Source: Bolinopsis microptera (taxonomy: Eukaryota > Ctenophora > Tentaculata > Lobata > Bolinopsidae). From it: a stretch of 64,000 nucleotides of DNA. Each line of letters begins with the position of its first letter. Position 1 is the stretch's first letter. Below are positions 9,311 through 21,000 of this stretch, one piece after another. The notes under the pieces are model-generated. The model was not told the DNA's origin. It did not search any database and worked only from the letters and a program-made list of their open reading frames with translations. Location of the stretch: NCBI RefSeq assembly GCF_026151205.1, contig NC_087077.1, positions 1,674,001-1,738,000 of the forward strand, read 5' to 3'. The translations under genes and the position numbers were made by a program.

Positions 9311-12300
9311 ATGTCCATTCCTGTCGAGTATGACCCAGAAGAACATCCAAAGTAAGTGATTTCAACTATCACACTGAGTCATTAATAGGAGATTAATTTA
9401 TCAATTACAGAGATTGGTGCCATTTATAAATCTATCATGTCATCGATTTTAATAGATTTGAAAGTTCATATCTTTAATACAGTTTTTTATTCTTCAGGTG
9501 GTTTAAATTAAAAGGGATCAAGTACTGTCTTCGAGATTCGGTTGTACTGAATGGAGAAGAATCGAATGTTTATTATGCACTGATCTCAAAAATACAGAAG
9601 GATAACCAGATTCAAGTACAATGGTAAGTCCCTGGCTTTTCAAACTTCACGTTATGAATTATAAATTTGTTGAGGCCACTTTTCCGCCGACAATATCAAA
9701 CATTGTGCAGTCACGTTTACCCATACTAGGTACTCTGACACTGGATATCCCAACGTCGCACATTCTCAGGTATTACCTGCCACACGAGATGGTACTCAGC
9801 AGGGTGGAGAGATCCAGTCTGCACCCCAACGAAATATTCATCACACACACCACAGATTATATTGATGTGGAGACTATCCAGATGAAAGCCGCCATTTTCC
9901 ACACCAAGGGTTTTGTAGGTCTCTATTGCTATTTCAGTTTTAACTCCCTACCCGTTAACATTGGGGTTAGAAATGTGTTTTCAGTAGGTTTGGAGAAAAT
10001 AATTATTAACATAATTATTGTTGACTTATTTTTCAGTTTATAATATACAGTCATTAATTAATGTGTAATTTAAGTTTTCAATTACAGGCTCCTCCAAAGA
10101 AAGTGCCAGACACATGGTTGATACTGCGCCGGAGGTATGATCCTTATAAAAATACGGTAAAAAGCATTGATATTGAGAAAGACGATCTAAAGAGAGTTGA
10201 AAAGTTGAACACTTCCCTCTGTCCTGTGGAATCAGATGTTAAATCTAATTTTACCAGAAAAACACCTCAAGGGAAAACACCTTCCAGAAAAACACCTACC
10301 TCCCAAAATGTTAGCCTCAATTATTATTTATTCTGGAATCTCACGCAGCAATGTGGCAATGTTTTGGTTCATTTATTTGGCTTTTAAATTTTAGTGTGCT
10401 CTGTTCAGCATTTGATCTAGAACTTATAAACAATTCACAGAACACGTGACAGAACACGTGACATAAAACGTGACATATTTACAGAAAAGTGGTGGTAGAA
10501 GACAAACAAGACATTCAACTGATCCTGAAATCGAGATTAAATTCAACAAATCTTGTAAAATAGCGTCTTCCAGCGAAGATAACATGCCTCAAACCAAACA
10601 GAAAACCAGCATCAAACCAGCCGAAGGTAATATTAGAAAATATTAGAATTGCCTGTTTGTCACTCCCCGTCCCCCTTTGCTACTCCAACATTTAATATTG
10701 TGTTTTGTTACTTCATAAGTAAAGGTATATTTTCAGCTGATGAGCCAAGGAAAAGCTCCTACTTCTTTCTCTCCTCTGAAGATGTTAAGAATGATTCTCG
10801 TCCGACTGTAACCCCAAAAAGGAAAAAGATGACTGCTCCTCCTCCTCCTCCACAACTCAAGATAAGCAGTGCTTCCTCCAATACCAGAAAATCTACCACT
10901 TCAAGGAGATCTACAAAGTTAACATCGGAGTTAGAAACAATGTCTCTGAATGTATCCGACAAAGGGACTAGTACTCCTAAAGGGAGTCCTGTACTTCAAG
11001 TTAATAAAGCTCTGGAACAAACACCAACACCGAAGACAACTCGATCTGGGAGAAAAGTTAAACCTGTTGAAAACTTCTACTCTTTACAATCCTCCTTGGC
11101 TATGGAGGCTTTGATGAAATCAAATTTGCTTAAACAAGTAAGCGAAGATACAGATTCCCAGGATGACAACGAAGTCTCCTTCAAAGAAAACAAACCGCCA
11201 GTTAAGAAGTCTAAAGCCAAGACCACTAAAGTTGCCACCACAACATCGAATAAAAAGAAGAGAGCATCACATCGGAGATGCTCGATAGAAAGTACTGATT
11301 CTGATGATGATGATTACGAAGCGAAGAAGATTAAGAGGAAGAAGACACCCCTCAACAAGAATATGAGGACTCCTCGAGCAAACAAGAATCTAAAACCTGC
11401 TCCTCTTGATACGCCATGTGTTATCCCGCTCAGGTAATTGCATTTAATTTTCTATGGGTTTTTTTAAAAAGACGTTTATTTTGTATCTATTATTTGTTTT
11501 AAGATAGTAATATGTGCATTGTTCCTCTTTTAAAGTTTGTATAGTATGCAATATATACATATTCTAAATTGATAAAAGTCAAAAATGTATTTTGATAATA
11601 ATATAAATTACAGAGCGGCTGGACAAAGTAAAGAAACGTCGTTCAGTATCGCCCGGTCTCGGCTCCATGTATCTGCTGTACCCGAATCTCTTCCTTGCCG
11701 GTAAGAATTAATTTAATATTATCGATAAGAATTACGAATGTATATTGTACTCATGTATGTATAATGTATATTGTACTTTTGTTACTCAGCTGTACTATAT
11801 AATTTAGGGCCCCCTGGTTTATTTCAAATGTGTTCTAAAGTTCAGTTCGAAAACTTGTAACATTAATCATTCGTTTGAATAGAGCACCTATTTGTCAATC
11901 AGTGTAACATTTTATCTAAAAATAAAACAGTGAGTCTGTTAAACTTTAAATTTAACGGCATAAAAATACAAATGAATCGTTCATAAGGCATTAAAATGAC
12001 CAATTTGCACTTGTGAAATAAATGGCGTAATGCTCTTTAATAGTCATCACTCATCATATTTAATTTTTATTTCACCCCTACTTGCAGTTGAGCATTAAGC
12101 ACTGTACAATTCTCTAAACGGATATTGTGATATATTATTTGTATACTATGACGTATATACTATGACGTATCTATGACGTATCTATGACGTATCTCGCAGA
12201 GAGGAACAGTTTGCTGACATATACTACTTCCTGGAGAGTAAGCTAGAGGATCAGACAGGGGGCTGCATGTACATTAGCGGGGTTCCTGGAACAGGTACTG

Positions 12301-15300
12301 TGTAAAATGTGTAAAATGTGTAAAATGTGTAACATGTGTAAAATGTGTAAAATGTGTAACATGTGTAAAATGTGTAAAATGTGTAAAATGTGTAAAATGC
12401 GTGACTTGTGAGGTGCCAAGTGGTAACTTTACATCTTGCTGATCTGTATTTACAAAGTGCTCCAATTTGTGATTATCACCTTGTTGCGACAAAGGAAGCG
12501 TTTTCTTTTGTCGCAACAAGGTGATAATTAGAAATAATTAACTCAATTTATTTAGGATCTGTATTATAAAATTAGGGTTATTTTATTTGGTCTATGTTAC
12601 CACTTACCAGCAATGATATCAAACATAGTTGAATATTAGAAACATTCTAAGACCTACAATATTACTGTACCAGTGTGATACAAATATTTTGTAAATTTTG
12701 ACTATGGTATTTCAGGAAAAACAGCAACAGTGCGTGATGTGTTAAAACACATAAACGATGGTGACTATGATTACCAAACTATTGAGATAAACGGCATGAA
12801 ACTCAGTGACCCAAAACAGCTCTACTCTCTTATATACAGGGTATGTGAAACATTTGGAATTTTTCGTACATTTTTCTTTCTTTCTTTCGACGACTAAAAA
12901 TTTAGTGATGTCAAATCGAAGCTGTATTATTATTTTGAAATTTGAATTCTTTTTTTTTTGCCCGCTACATCTGTGATACACCAACACTGGTATTTTAAAT
13001 TAACTCTCTTTTCCGGGCGCATGCTGTATCTAGAACTGACTACACGTATAACTTGCTGCGAATTGTGAGCATGCAAAAAGTGAAGGGCTTGTGTCAGTTG
13101 ATCTTAGCAATACAGGCCCTAGTGTGAGAGACTTTTAGCAACCACAACTATCAAGCGGCATTGCACAAACGATAAATCATTGACATTTTAAGTATTTCAA
13201 GTACAATGTACGCTGATTATCGACTGTTTTGGACTTAAATTCAACAGGCATTTACCTAAACAACTGTTGACTCTAAGCTAAGATTTGGTAACATTTATTT
13301 GCTTGTGAAATTAAAGAAATGACGTAATGTTACAGATAATATTTAAAATCTGCTCGTTTTTTAAATTAAGTTTTTTTAAGGTGTAAATTAACAAGTTTTC
13401 ATTCAGCATCTGGAAGGAAAGAAGGTAACTCCAGATCACGGTAACCTGCTACTGAGCGAATATTTTGGTAAATGCGAGAAGAAGTCTATCGTGCTCGTTG
13501 TTGATGAGGTAAAAAGAATTATTAACTCCCGTACGTGACACTGTACGTGACACTGTACGTGACATTGTACGTGACACTGTACGTGACACTGTACGTGACA
13601 CTGTACGTGACACTGTACGTGACACTGTACGTGACACTGTACGTGACACTGTACGTGACACTGTACGTGACACTGTACGTGACACTGTACGTGACACTGT
13701 ACGTGACACTGTACGTGACACTGTACGTGACACTGTACGTGACACTGTGCGTGACACTGTACGTGACACTGTACGTGACACTGTACGTGACACTGTACGT
13801 GACACTGTACGTGACACTGTACGTGACACTGTACGTGACACTGTACGTGACACTGTACGTGACACTGTACGTGACACTGTACGTGACACTGTACGTGACA
13901 CTGTACGTGACACTGTACGTGACACTGTACGTGACACTGTACGTGACACTGTACGTGACACTGTGCGTGACACTGTACGTGACACTGTACGTGACACTGT
14001 ACGTGACACTGTACGTGACACTGTACGTGACACTGTACGTGACACTGTGCGTGACACTGTACGTGACACTGTACGTGACACTGTACGTGACACTGTGCGT
14101 GACACTGTGCGTGACACTGTACGTGACACTACGTGACACTGTACGTGACACTGTACGTGACACTGTACGTGACACTGTACGTGACACTGTACGTGACACT
14201 GTACGTGACACTGTACGTGACACTGTACGTGACACTGTACGTGACACTGTACGTGACACTGTATGTGACACTGTACGTGACCCTGTATGTGACACTGTAC
14301 GTGACACTGTACGTGACACTGTACGTGACCCGAGTTAAATCCGGATATGTTCACATTCCAGTACAGTATCCGAGAAGTCGGTGTTCACATTCCAGCAGTA
14401 TCAGAGAAGCCCGACACAGCTACTCGGAATTCCACGGTCGGGCTTCTCCGATAGCTCTAATATATTATTATTATCTCAAATTAATTAAATTCTATTTCCA
14501 CGGAAAAACAGCAACCTCTAAAAAAGCAACCCTCAGTTGGATCTACTGTGGACGAGAAAACAACACGTTATGTACAACTTGTTTGACTGGCCAAACAGAG
14601 CAAACAGCAAACTTGTGGTTATTGCTATCGCTAACACTATGGACCTGCCTGAGAGAATGCTGATGAACAAAGTCGCTAGCCGTCTGGTAAAAAGGGGAGG
14701 GGGGGATGCAACGTCAATTAATGTCAGTATTCCATAAAAACCCCAAACTGACATTGACATTAATTGACATTAATTGACATTAATTGACATTAATTGACAT
14801 TAATTGACATTAATTGACATTAATTGACATTAATTGACATTAATGTGTCTTGAAATTTGAGATTATCATTATTCGATAAATATTCAAGATATTCACGTCT
14901 ATGTAAGTTAGACCGGTTCAAAAAAACAAAATGTCCTTGAATTATTATGAGTATGTTCTTATCTGTTGATCCTTAGGTTCAAAGACCACCAAAAAAATGT
15001 CAGCTCCCAACTCTTACATCTTCGGTCCCCACCGGCCACGCCCATATTTTATTAGTTTCTTATACAGGTAAAATATCTAGAATCGGCTTTTTTAGTATGA
15101 AGGAGTAATGTTAGCTGTTTAAGATTCGTTATTCACATATAAATGTCATGAAGGCATTTCGTTTAATGTGGGTTTTAAGTTCTGATTATGTTGATAAACA
15201 CGCCCTTGGATGGCCACGCCCACTTAAGAAAAATAAATTTCGGAAAACCGTATTATTTTAGTTTTATTGTTTAATGATCTGAATTTTTTCACATTTCACA

Positions 15301-17530
15301 TTTCCATATGTGATAGTAGTGAATAAATTGATGATATAAACGTTCTAAAGTGCTAAAAATATGGTAGAACTACATAATCTCTGGTCGAAAAATATCGTGT
15401 CAATTAATGTCAGTATTCCAAAATTTTGCAAAACTGACATTGACATTAATTGACATTAATTGACATTAATTGACATTAATTGACATTAATTGACATTAAT
15501 TGACGTTGCATCCCCCCCGAAGGGGATTATCATTCACTTTTCTTACTATTTACTGCTACATTTCTTACTATTTACTGCTATATTTCTTACTATTTACTGC
15601 TACATTTCTTACTATTTACTGCTATATTTCTTACTATTTACTGCTACATTTCTTACTATTTACTGCTACATTTCTTACTATTTACTGCTACATTTCTTAC
15701 TATTTACTGCTATATTTCTTACTATTTACTGCTACATTTCTTACTATTTTAAGCAGAAGTAATAATGGAAATTGGTTGCAAGTTATAAATTTTATCTTGC
15801 ATCAAATTTGCAAACTTTTCCTTATAATACAAGTTTAATGTTACAATGTAAGTTTGATCATCGTGGCCGTTGAAACCACACCTTGTAACACAGTTGCTTT
15901 AGAGTTACCATCTAATCGATTTACAGGGACCGGGCTATGTAACGGTTCCATCTAGTCTTAATGTATGATGAAACCATGCACTAGAACTACTTATTACTTA
16001 ATACCTTAATCATGATGATTGGGCTCTAAAATCTTTTGAAAAAGATACTTTCAAATTTCCTGTTGCATTATAATTCCCTATCATGACACAACTAATGGGC
16101 TCCATGACTGCATGTGACAGCATGTGTTGTAACATGTGACAGCATGTAACACCTAATTTCCGGTAGGGTCTGACAAGGATGACGTTCCAGCCCTACTCCC
16201 ACTCCCAGTTGCTGGAAATTATCAACTCTAGGCTGGAGGGAACGGTTGCCTTTGATCCTTCAGCTTGTATCCTCGCTGCTAGAAAGGTTTGATGATGTAA
16301 AGTGATATCAGTGATTTTAGAAGAATTAAGAAGAGCATATCAAGGACAAAAGGAAATCGCGGCATGTACGGAATCGCGATTTTTCCCATTATTTGCGACA
16401 AATCTTAAATGTATAGTTGAATATACCGCGAAATGTAATTCGCGGTATCGCGATTTTTGGCCAAAATAATCGGCTGAATGAATTTAATTTTAATAGCAGC
16501 ATACAAATTACAAGTCAGCGAGTATCCCTATTACCTCACAGTCAATCCCCTACTATTAATATATGTTAATATGTGGTACAGGTAATTAATTAATTAATTA
16601 ATTAACTGAAGTTTTGTACAGGTAGCTGCAGCGTCAGGAGACGCGCGCCGCGCACTTGATATCTGTAGACACTCAATAGAAGTAGCTGAACAGGCAGAAT
16701 CAGATACAGTCACTAGTACACATATACAGAGAGCTATAACAGACATGTATCAGAGTGTCAAAACTAGAGCTATCATGTGAGTAGGCTTTACTTAGTTTAG
16801 ATTTAAAATATACATTCTATTCGAAGTTCGAATGATAATTGATATTGTCCGTTATGATGATTTTTGGGTAAGATGTGAAAGGTAATATTTAAGCTACCAT
16901 CTTAAGTTGTCAATTTGAGTTACCAATTTAAGTAACCAATTTAAGTTACTAATTTAAGTTACTAATTTAAGTTACTAATTTAGTTACCAACTCTTTCCTT
17001 CAGGAACTGTACGCTGTATCAGAAGATATTCCTAAAGTCAGTTTTGGGTGTTTTCAGAAGGAAGGGGGTGGAGGAGGCAGTCTTTAAAGAGGTATACGAG
17101 GTCTTCAGTAGTCTCTGCCAGTTCAAGGTACTTTTTCGTTGTAATAATTTTATGTGTACTGTAATTTTACTGTTCGTCATTTTCAATTTAGTGATATATC
17201 AAATTTTCCCAAAATTCAAAGCACTGATTGAATTTTAATCTTTTTGAATGTTTATCACACATGACGTGCATCTTCACTGTAACAAGTCTGTAACACATGT
17301 CTCTAACACACATGCCAGTAACACGTGTCTAAGTGTAGAACCCAGAACCTGCTAACACCTCATCCCCAGGTTCCTTCTCCCCACCCTGTGGGTCCATCCT
17401 ACAACTCTGTGTCGAACTAGGAGGGAGCAGGATACTGCTTGTAGAACAAGGTCCTCCCTCACTTCATACCCACATTAGACTCAACTGTTCCCAGGATGAC
17501 GTAGTCTTCGCTCTCAAGGAAGCTGGTTGA
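9311..17530 (+). CDS. ORC1: origin recognition complex subunit 1, 15 exons
   Basis: Exons: 9311-9351, 9498-9623, 9770-9914, 10088-10309, 10485-10626, 10737-11433, 11614-11700, 12200-12294, 12716-12840, 13407-13508, 14537-14686, 16167-16286, 16622-16776, 17004-17127, 17339-17530. All junctions keep phase and the sum is 2523 bases (840 codons plus stop; human ORC1 has 861). ORC1 is the ATPase subunit of the complex that binds replication origins and loads MCM with CDC6. Domains: N-terminal BAH (about 10-135), a long basic Ser/Thr-rich disordered region (about 140-450), then ORC1/CDC6-type AAA+ beginning [17 protein letters not shown]. Walker A GVPGTGKT is near 515, Walker B VLVVDELD near 590, sensor 1 [11 protein letters not shown] near 625, sensor 2 [12 protein letters not shown] near 690. 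A C-terminal winged-helix region ends [16 protein letters not shown]. Exon 6 has several S/T-P sites, consistent with CDK control. The last exon acceptor (AAGTGTAG) was chosen because it alone keeps the frame. Confidence 0.93.
12147..12193. repeat. CTATGACGTAT tandem repeat at splice acceptor
   Basis: About four copies of an 11-bp unit (TATGACGTATC) end directly at the acceptor of ORC1 exon 8, replacing the usual polypyrimidine tract. Confidence 0.8.
12298..12400. repeat. TGTGTAAAA tandem repeat in ORC1 intron 8
   Basis: Nine- to ten-base units TGTGTAAAA / TGTGTAACA repeated about ten times, starting a few bases after the exon 8 donor. The minus frame here (THFTHFTHV...) is an artefact of the repeat. 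Confidence 0.9.
12472..12528. repeat. perfect 22-bp-stem hairpin in ORC1 intron 8
   Basis: ATTATCACCTTGTTGCGACA plus AA at 12472-12493 is exactly complementary to 12507-12528, with a 13-base spacer. It is either a stable RNA hairpin or the ends of a tiny palindromic insertion. Confidence 0.9.
13531..14329. repeat. 12-bp minisatellite GTACGTGACACT, ~66 copies
   Basis: About 799 bp of near-perfect GTACGTGACACT units inside ORC1 intron 10. Rare variants (GTGCGTGAC, GTATGTGAC, one C for A) and one 2-base deletion near 14130 break the register. Because 12 is a multiple of 3, all frames of both strands stay open; the long VRDT/VTLY/SRTV frames are artefacts. Confidence 0.98.
14395..14450. repeat. 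imperfect hairpin after minisatellite
   Basis: AGAAGCCCGAC and its complement GTCGGGCTTCT lie about 20 bases apart around GCTACTCGGAATTCCAC, in ORC1 intron 10. Confidence 0.7.
14701..15516. mobile_element. non-autonomous TIR element in ORC1 intron 11
   Basis: Perfect 26-bp terminal inverted repeats: GGGGGATGCAACGTCAATTA onward at 14701-14726 against 15491-15516. The element is about 816 bp with no coding capacity. Two arrays of the 10-mer TTAATTGACA (about 14757-14843 and 15435-15510) lie next to repeated GTCAATTAATGTCAG motifs, so each half has the same internal arrangement. No transposase is present. Confidence 0.75.
15531..15749. repeat. 22-bp tandem repeat in ORC1 intron 11
   Basis: About ten copies of TTTCTTACTATTTACTGCTA plus YA. 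The unit is not a multiple of three, so the encoded peptides cycle with a 22-residue period; they are not genes. Confidence 0.93.
16423..16448. repeat. ATACCGCGAA hairpin in ORC1 intron 12
   Basis: A perfect 10-bp stem (ATACCGCGAA with TTCGCGGTAT) and a 6-base loop, inside a segment with several further AATCGCGAT-type motifs. Confidence 0.75.
16583..16605. repeat. TTAA tetranucleotide microsatellite
   Basis: TAAT repeated about five and a half times, just upstream of the exon 13 acceptor of ORC1. Confidence 0.9.
16915..16983. repeat. 13-bp tandem repeat in ORC1 intron 13
   Basis: Four to five copies of AATTTAAGTTACT, slightly diverged, ending about 20 bases before the exon 14 acceptor. Confidence 0.8.
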
Positions 17531-18022
17531 TCTGTGGTTGATCTGTGGTTGATCTGTGGTTGATCTGTGGCTCTTATGTTTTCATTTTCTAGACCCCCCC
17601 CCCCAAGGAATTTGTCATCTACATTCCATTTGGTTTTTTGTTTTTACGGTACAGATGTTTCGGGTTTAACAATTTGATCAGTTGTTGGTGATCGCTGATT
17701 TTTAACTTTTTAATCGTTTTCAAACCTTTTAACAATCTTTAAAATATGGCGAATTTACGTTTCATCAAATATTTATTGAAAATTTACCATTTTGTTTGTA
17801 TTTATCACTTATTAATATAATTTAAATAATGTCATGATAACCTAAATTATCTATCATCATTCATTTAAAAGTATCTTGAGTTTTTAAAACACCGTTTTCA
17901 CAAATTCAAACTAAAGTTGTTTATAACTCTTGCAAGTTTACTTAAGATTCTTTAAGTTTGATACTTTAGATACCCTTCTTTAAAAAATTCACGTAACCAT
18001 AACCACTAATGACAGCTATAAG
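17531..18022. other. intergenic ORC1-CDC40
   Basis: 492 bp. A short GTTGATCTGTG tandem (about four copies) begins at the ORC1 stop and runs into its 3-prime region. The rest is AT-rich. An acceptor-like TAATGACAG lies a few bases before the CDC40 ATG. Confidence 0.55.
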
Positions 18023-21000
18023 ATGGATACGATAGCAGGATATGGCAGTAGCAGCGACAGTGAACCAGAACCCACAGTTTCATACGGAGCTATTGCTAGT
18101 TTTAAGAACAAAATGAGGATCCTAAACAGCACCCCAGTAGTAGCCGAGAGAGATGAGGTACGTGTTGTGATATTTACTGGCAAGTTTACTGGCAGGTTTA
18201 CTGGCAAGTTTACTGGCAAGTTTACTGGCAAGTTTACTTACTGGCAAGTTTACTTACTGGTAACTGTAGATGGGGAGGCGTGAGACTGTTGGTTTTAAAT
18301 TCTTTAAATATCACAAAAGAGCCCTGTGTATCTGTTGTGGAGCCTGGAAGTTATTTCCATTATTATTAAGCACCACCTATTTTAAAACGACGAGACCACT
18401 GGCTAGTAAGATTCCTTAGCAGATTGACAGAATAACCGTAGACCAAGCTGTCGCGCTCGTGTCAGTAATTATGTAACCTCCAGACCTTAACAATGTACAA
18501 ATATTCTTTGTGTCGCTAAAAGTATGATTTTCGGTATGACGGAACAAATCAAAGGCATTATGATGAAAGACAATGGTATTTTAGAGCTAGAGTGACACCA
18601 CATTTAAAAGGTATTCGGCACATGAGCCTTCCCTTAATTTTTAGTTGAAGCGGCACTTTTGTTAATTGTGGTTCATAACTCATGCAGTAAAGAAGTTTCC
18701 CAAGTTTAAACGTGATACCAAAAATAATGGCCACTTCAAGTGACTCACTTGTCCTAATTGTTTTTGACACTTATCAGTTTATCACAGTTAAAGGCGTAGG
18801 AGGCGTGAGGATTATTTTAAATACTTCAAATATACAGCCCCGACGGCCGCCCCCCGTGTACGTGTTCAAGCCGTGTTCAAGTCGTCGCGCTATTGTCAAC
18901 TTGTTTGTTGCTTCTGCCAATAAAGTTAAACGGCTCCTTAAGATATCATGATTTTAATTGAGTCACTACTGACGGTCGGGAATGTCGGTTTTCACAAAGG
19001 AACGTAGTTCAAATACTGAAGATTGTAAAGATTAAACGCTCTGGAGCGGTAAAACAGGTACTAGTTGGTACCGGCTTTGTGCTTAATGTAGAAACCGTGT
19101 CACGTGATCTGAGCAACTTAGTCACGTGATATGACATACTCAGTCACCGTTTAGGACGGAATATGCGGAATATGGTTTTAATTTATTTCTTCAAAATTGA
19201 GATTTTACCAAATATTGTAATTTGTAACTGCAGCAAAACTTCAGAGAAAGTTATAATTTCTTGAGATGAACACTCACTACGTATAAGTATAACTTTCCTT
19301 TACGTGTCAATCAATTGAATAAATAGTTAATACCTCAAATAATAATCCTACATCCCAGATAAAACCGTACGACTTCATCGCCGCAGACGCTAAAGTAGTA
19401 GTCTACAACCCCACGGTTGAGCAGATGTACGCTCCCCAGCTTGGACCCTCTAACCCCTTCAAGACGCAGCAAGCTGCTGCTCAGAAGAACATGTTCTGTG
19501 GTTTTGTTGAACAGACTGGGGTAAGTTGATTGTTCGATTTCTCGGTCACGTGCTGATTTACACTCTCAGTGCAGAAGTGGGGAACATACAATTTCGGTAG
19601 CTCTAGCTGAGATTAATCTCAATTAATGGCATAAGGCTGGTAGCGTAATTACATTGTCAATTAAATACAAATTATCAGATGCCAGGTGGAGCAGCTACTC
19701 GCTAAACTGATCACTATTTAATTGATTATTGGCCCACTAAATTCCTACATACACCAGATGGGTCCTTACTTAACTCCAATCGGCGAATTCCATTTCATTC
19801 TCAACGTGGCAAAATAAGGATATTTCCTTGGTTAAAACCCTTAAATAAGTGGCCCTTTAGGCGTTGTAAATTATAAAATGTTTGTGACCATGCTTTTAAA
19901 CCAAATTTTTTCCAGGTATCAGAATTCCAGTTTGACGCCCAGCGCAAGACATTCCACACCCAAGGTTATGCAGAAGATCCCACAGCGTACGCACAAACTG
20001 TTGGAACAAGGTTTGTGGGTGAGGTGGAGAAAGCTGCAGAGAATGAGGGGCGGACGGTGTTTGAGGATGATAAGGAGAAACCTAAGAAACGGAAGAGGGA
20101 ACACTTTGGGGATCCTAGTGACCCTGAAGGATACAAAGGTTTGTTTAATTATAGATAAATTTTCGTGCATTAAATGTTTCTTAAAGGGTTATATCTTCCA
20201 GCTTCTATATATATATATATATAATAACATCTATAAAAGTATAAACAAAAGAGCACCTAAAGAGGCTCAGCAAAGTGCTGGCCTATTTACGCTTACGAAG
20301 ACTCATTCGTTCAATATGTCTCACAGTAAATAAACTCCTCCATCCTACTCTATCTCTTGCTAAGTTCACTAAGTTGGTAAAATCATCTTCATTTTTCAAA
20401 TAAATTTGTCTCTTAAATAGGTCCTTTTTCACAATAATATCATACAAATTAGTCCTGTGTCTACCCACTCGTCCCTTTAGTGTTTGACATCCTAGTGTAG
20501 CAAATAACAGAGACTGGTAGGCAGGCGTGTCGTTGTCACTGCGTAGAACATGACCTAGCATTGTCCACCGTGCCTTTTCCACTCTCTCGGAAAGGGGCCT
20601 GGTCTGGGTACGAGCGTAGAGGGCCTTGTTAGATATTGAGCTAGGCCAATAGATGTGTAGGATGCGCTTAAGGTGCTTCCTCTGAACAACATCTACAGAC
20701 TCTAGAACATGCTGAGGTACGGCCCAGCAGCAGCAGTTGTACTACTTTAGGCAGATTGAAAACTTTATTCAAGCTAAGTTAGTTTACATATGAAATATAT
20801 CTGACTGGCTAAATGACCATCATGATTTAACCGAGTCTTGACCTTCAGGACCGTGGGCAGAATACACAGACGAAGTTAAAAGTAGCGGACCCTCAGAAGA
20901 GCAACGTGCCACACTTGACGAATGGGCTGCTCGCAAGGAACCCAAAGCCAACGCCAAACCAGACGAGAACGAGAAATCGATCCTCCATATTGAAGATACC

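Noticed and set aside
13449-14663. Long frames on both strands ([24 protein letters not shown])
   Set aside because: They are products of a 12-bp minisatellite whose length is a multiple of three, inside an ORC1 intron.
15490-15838. Hydrophobic frames [14 protein letters not shown] that look like membrane proteins
   Set aside because: They are created by a 22-bp tandem repeat in an intron.
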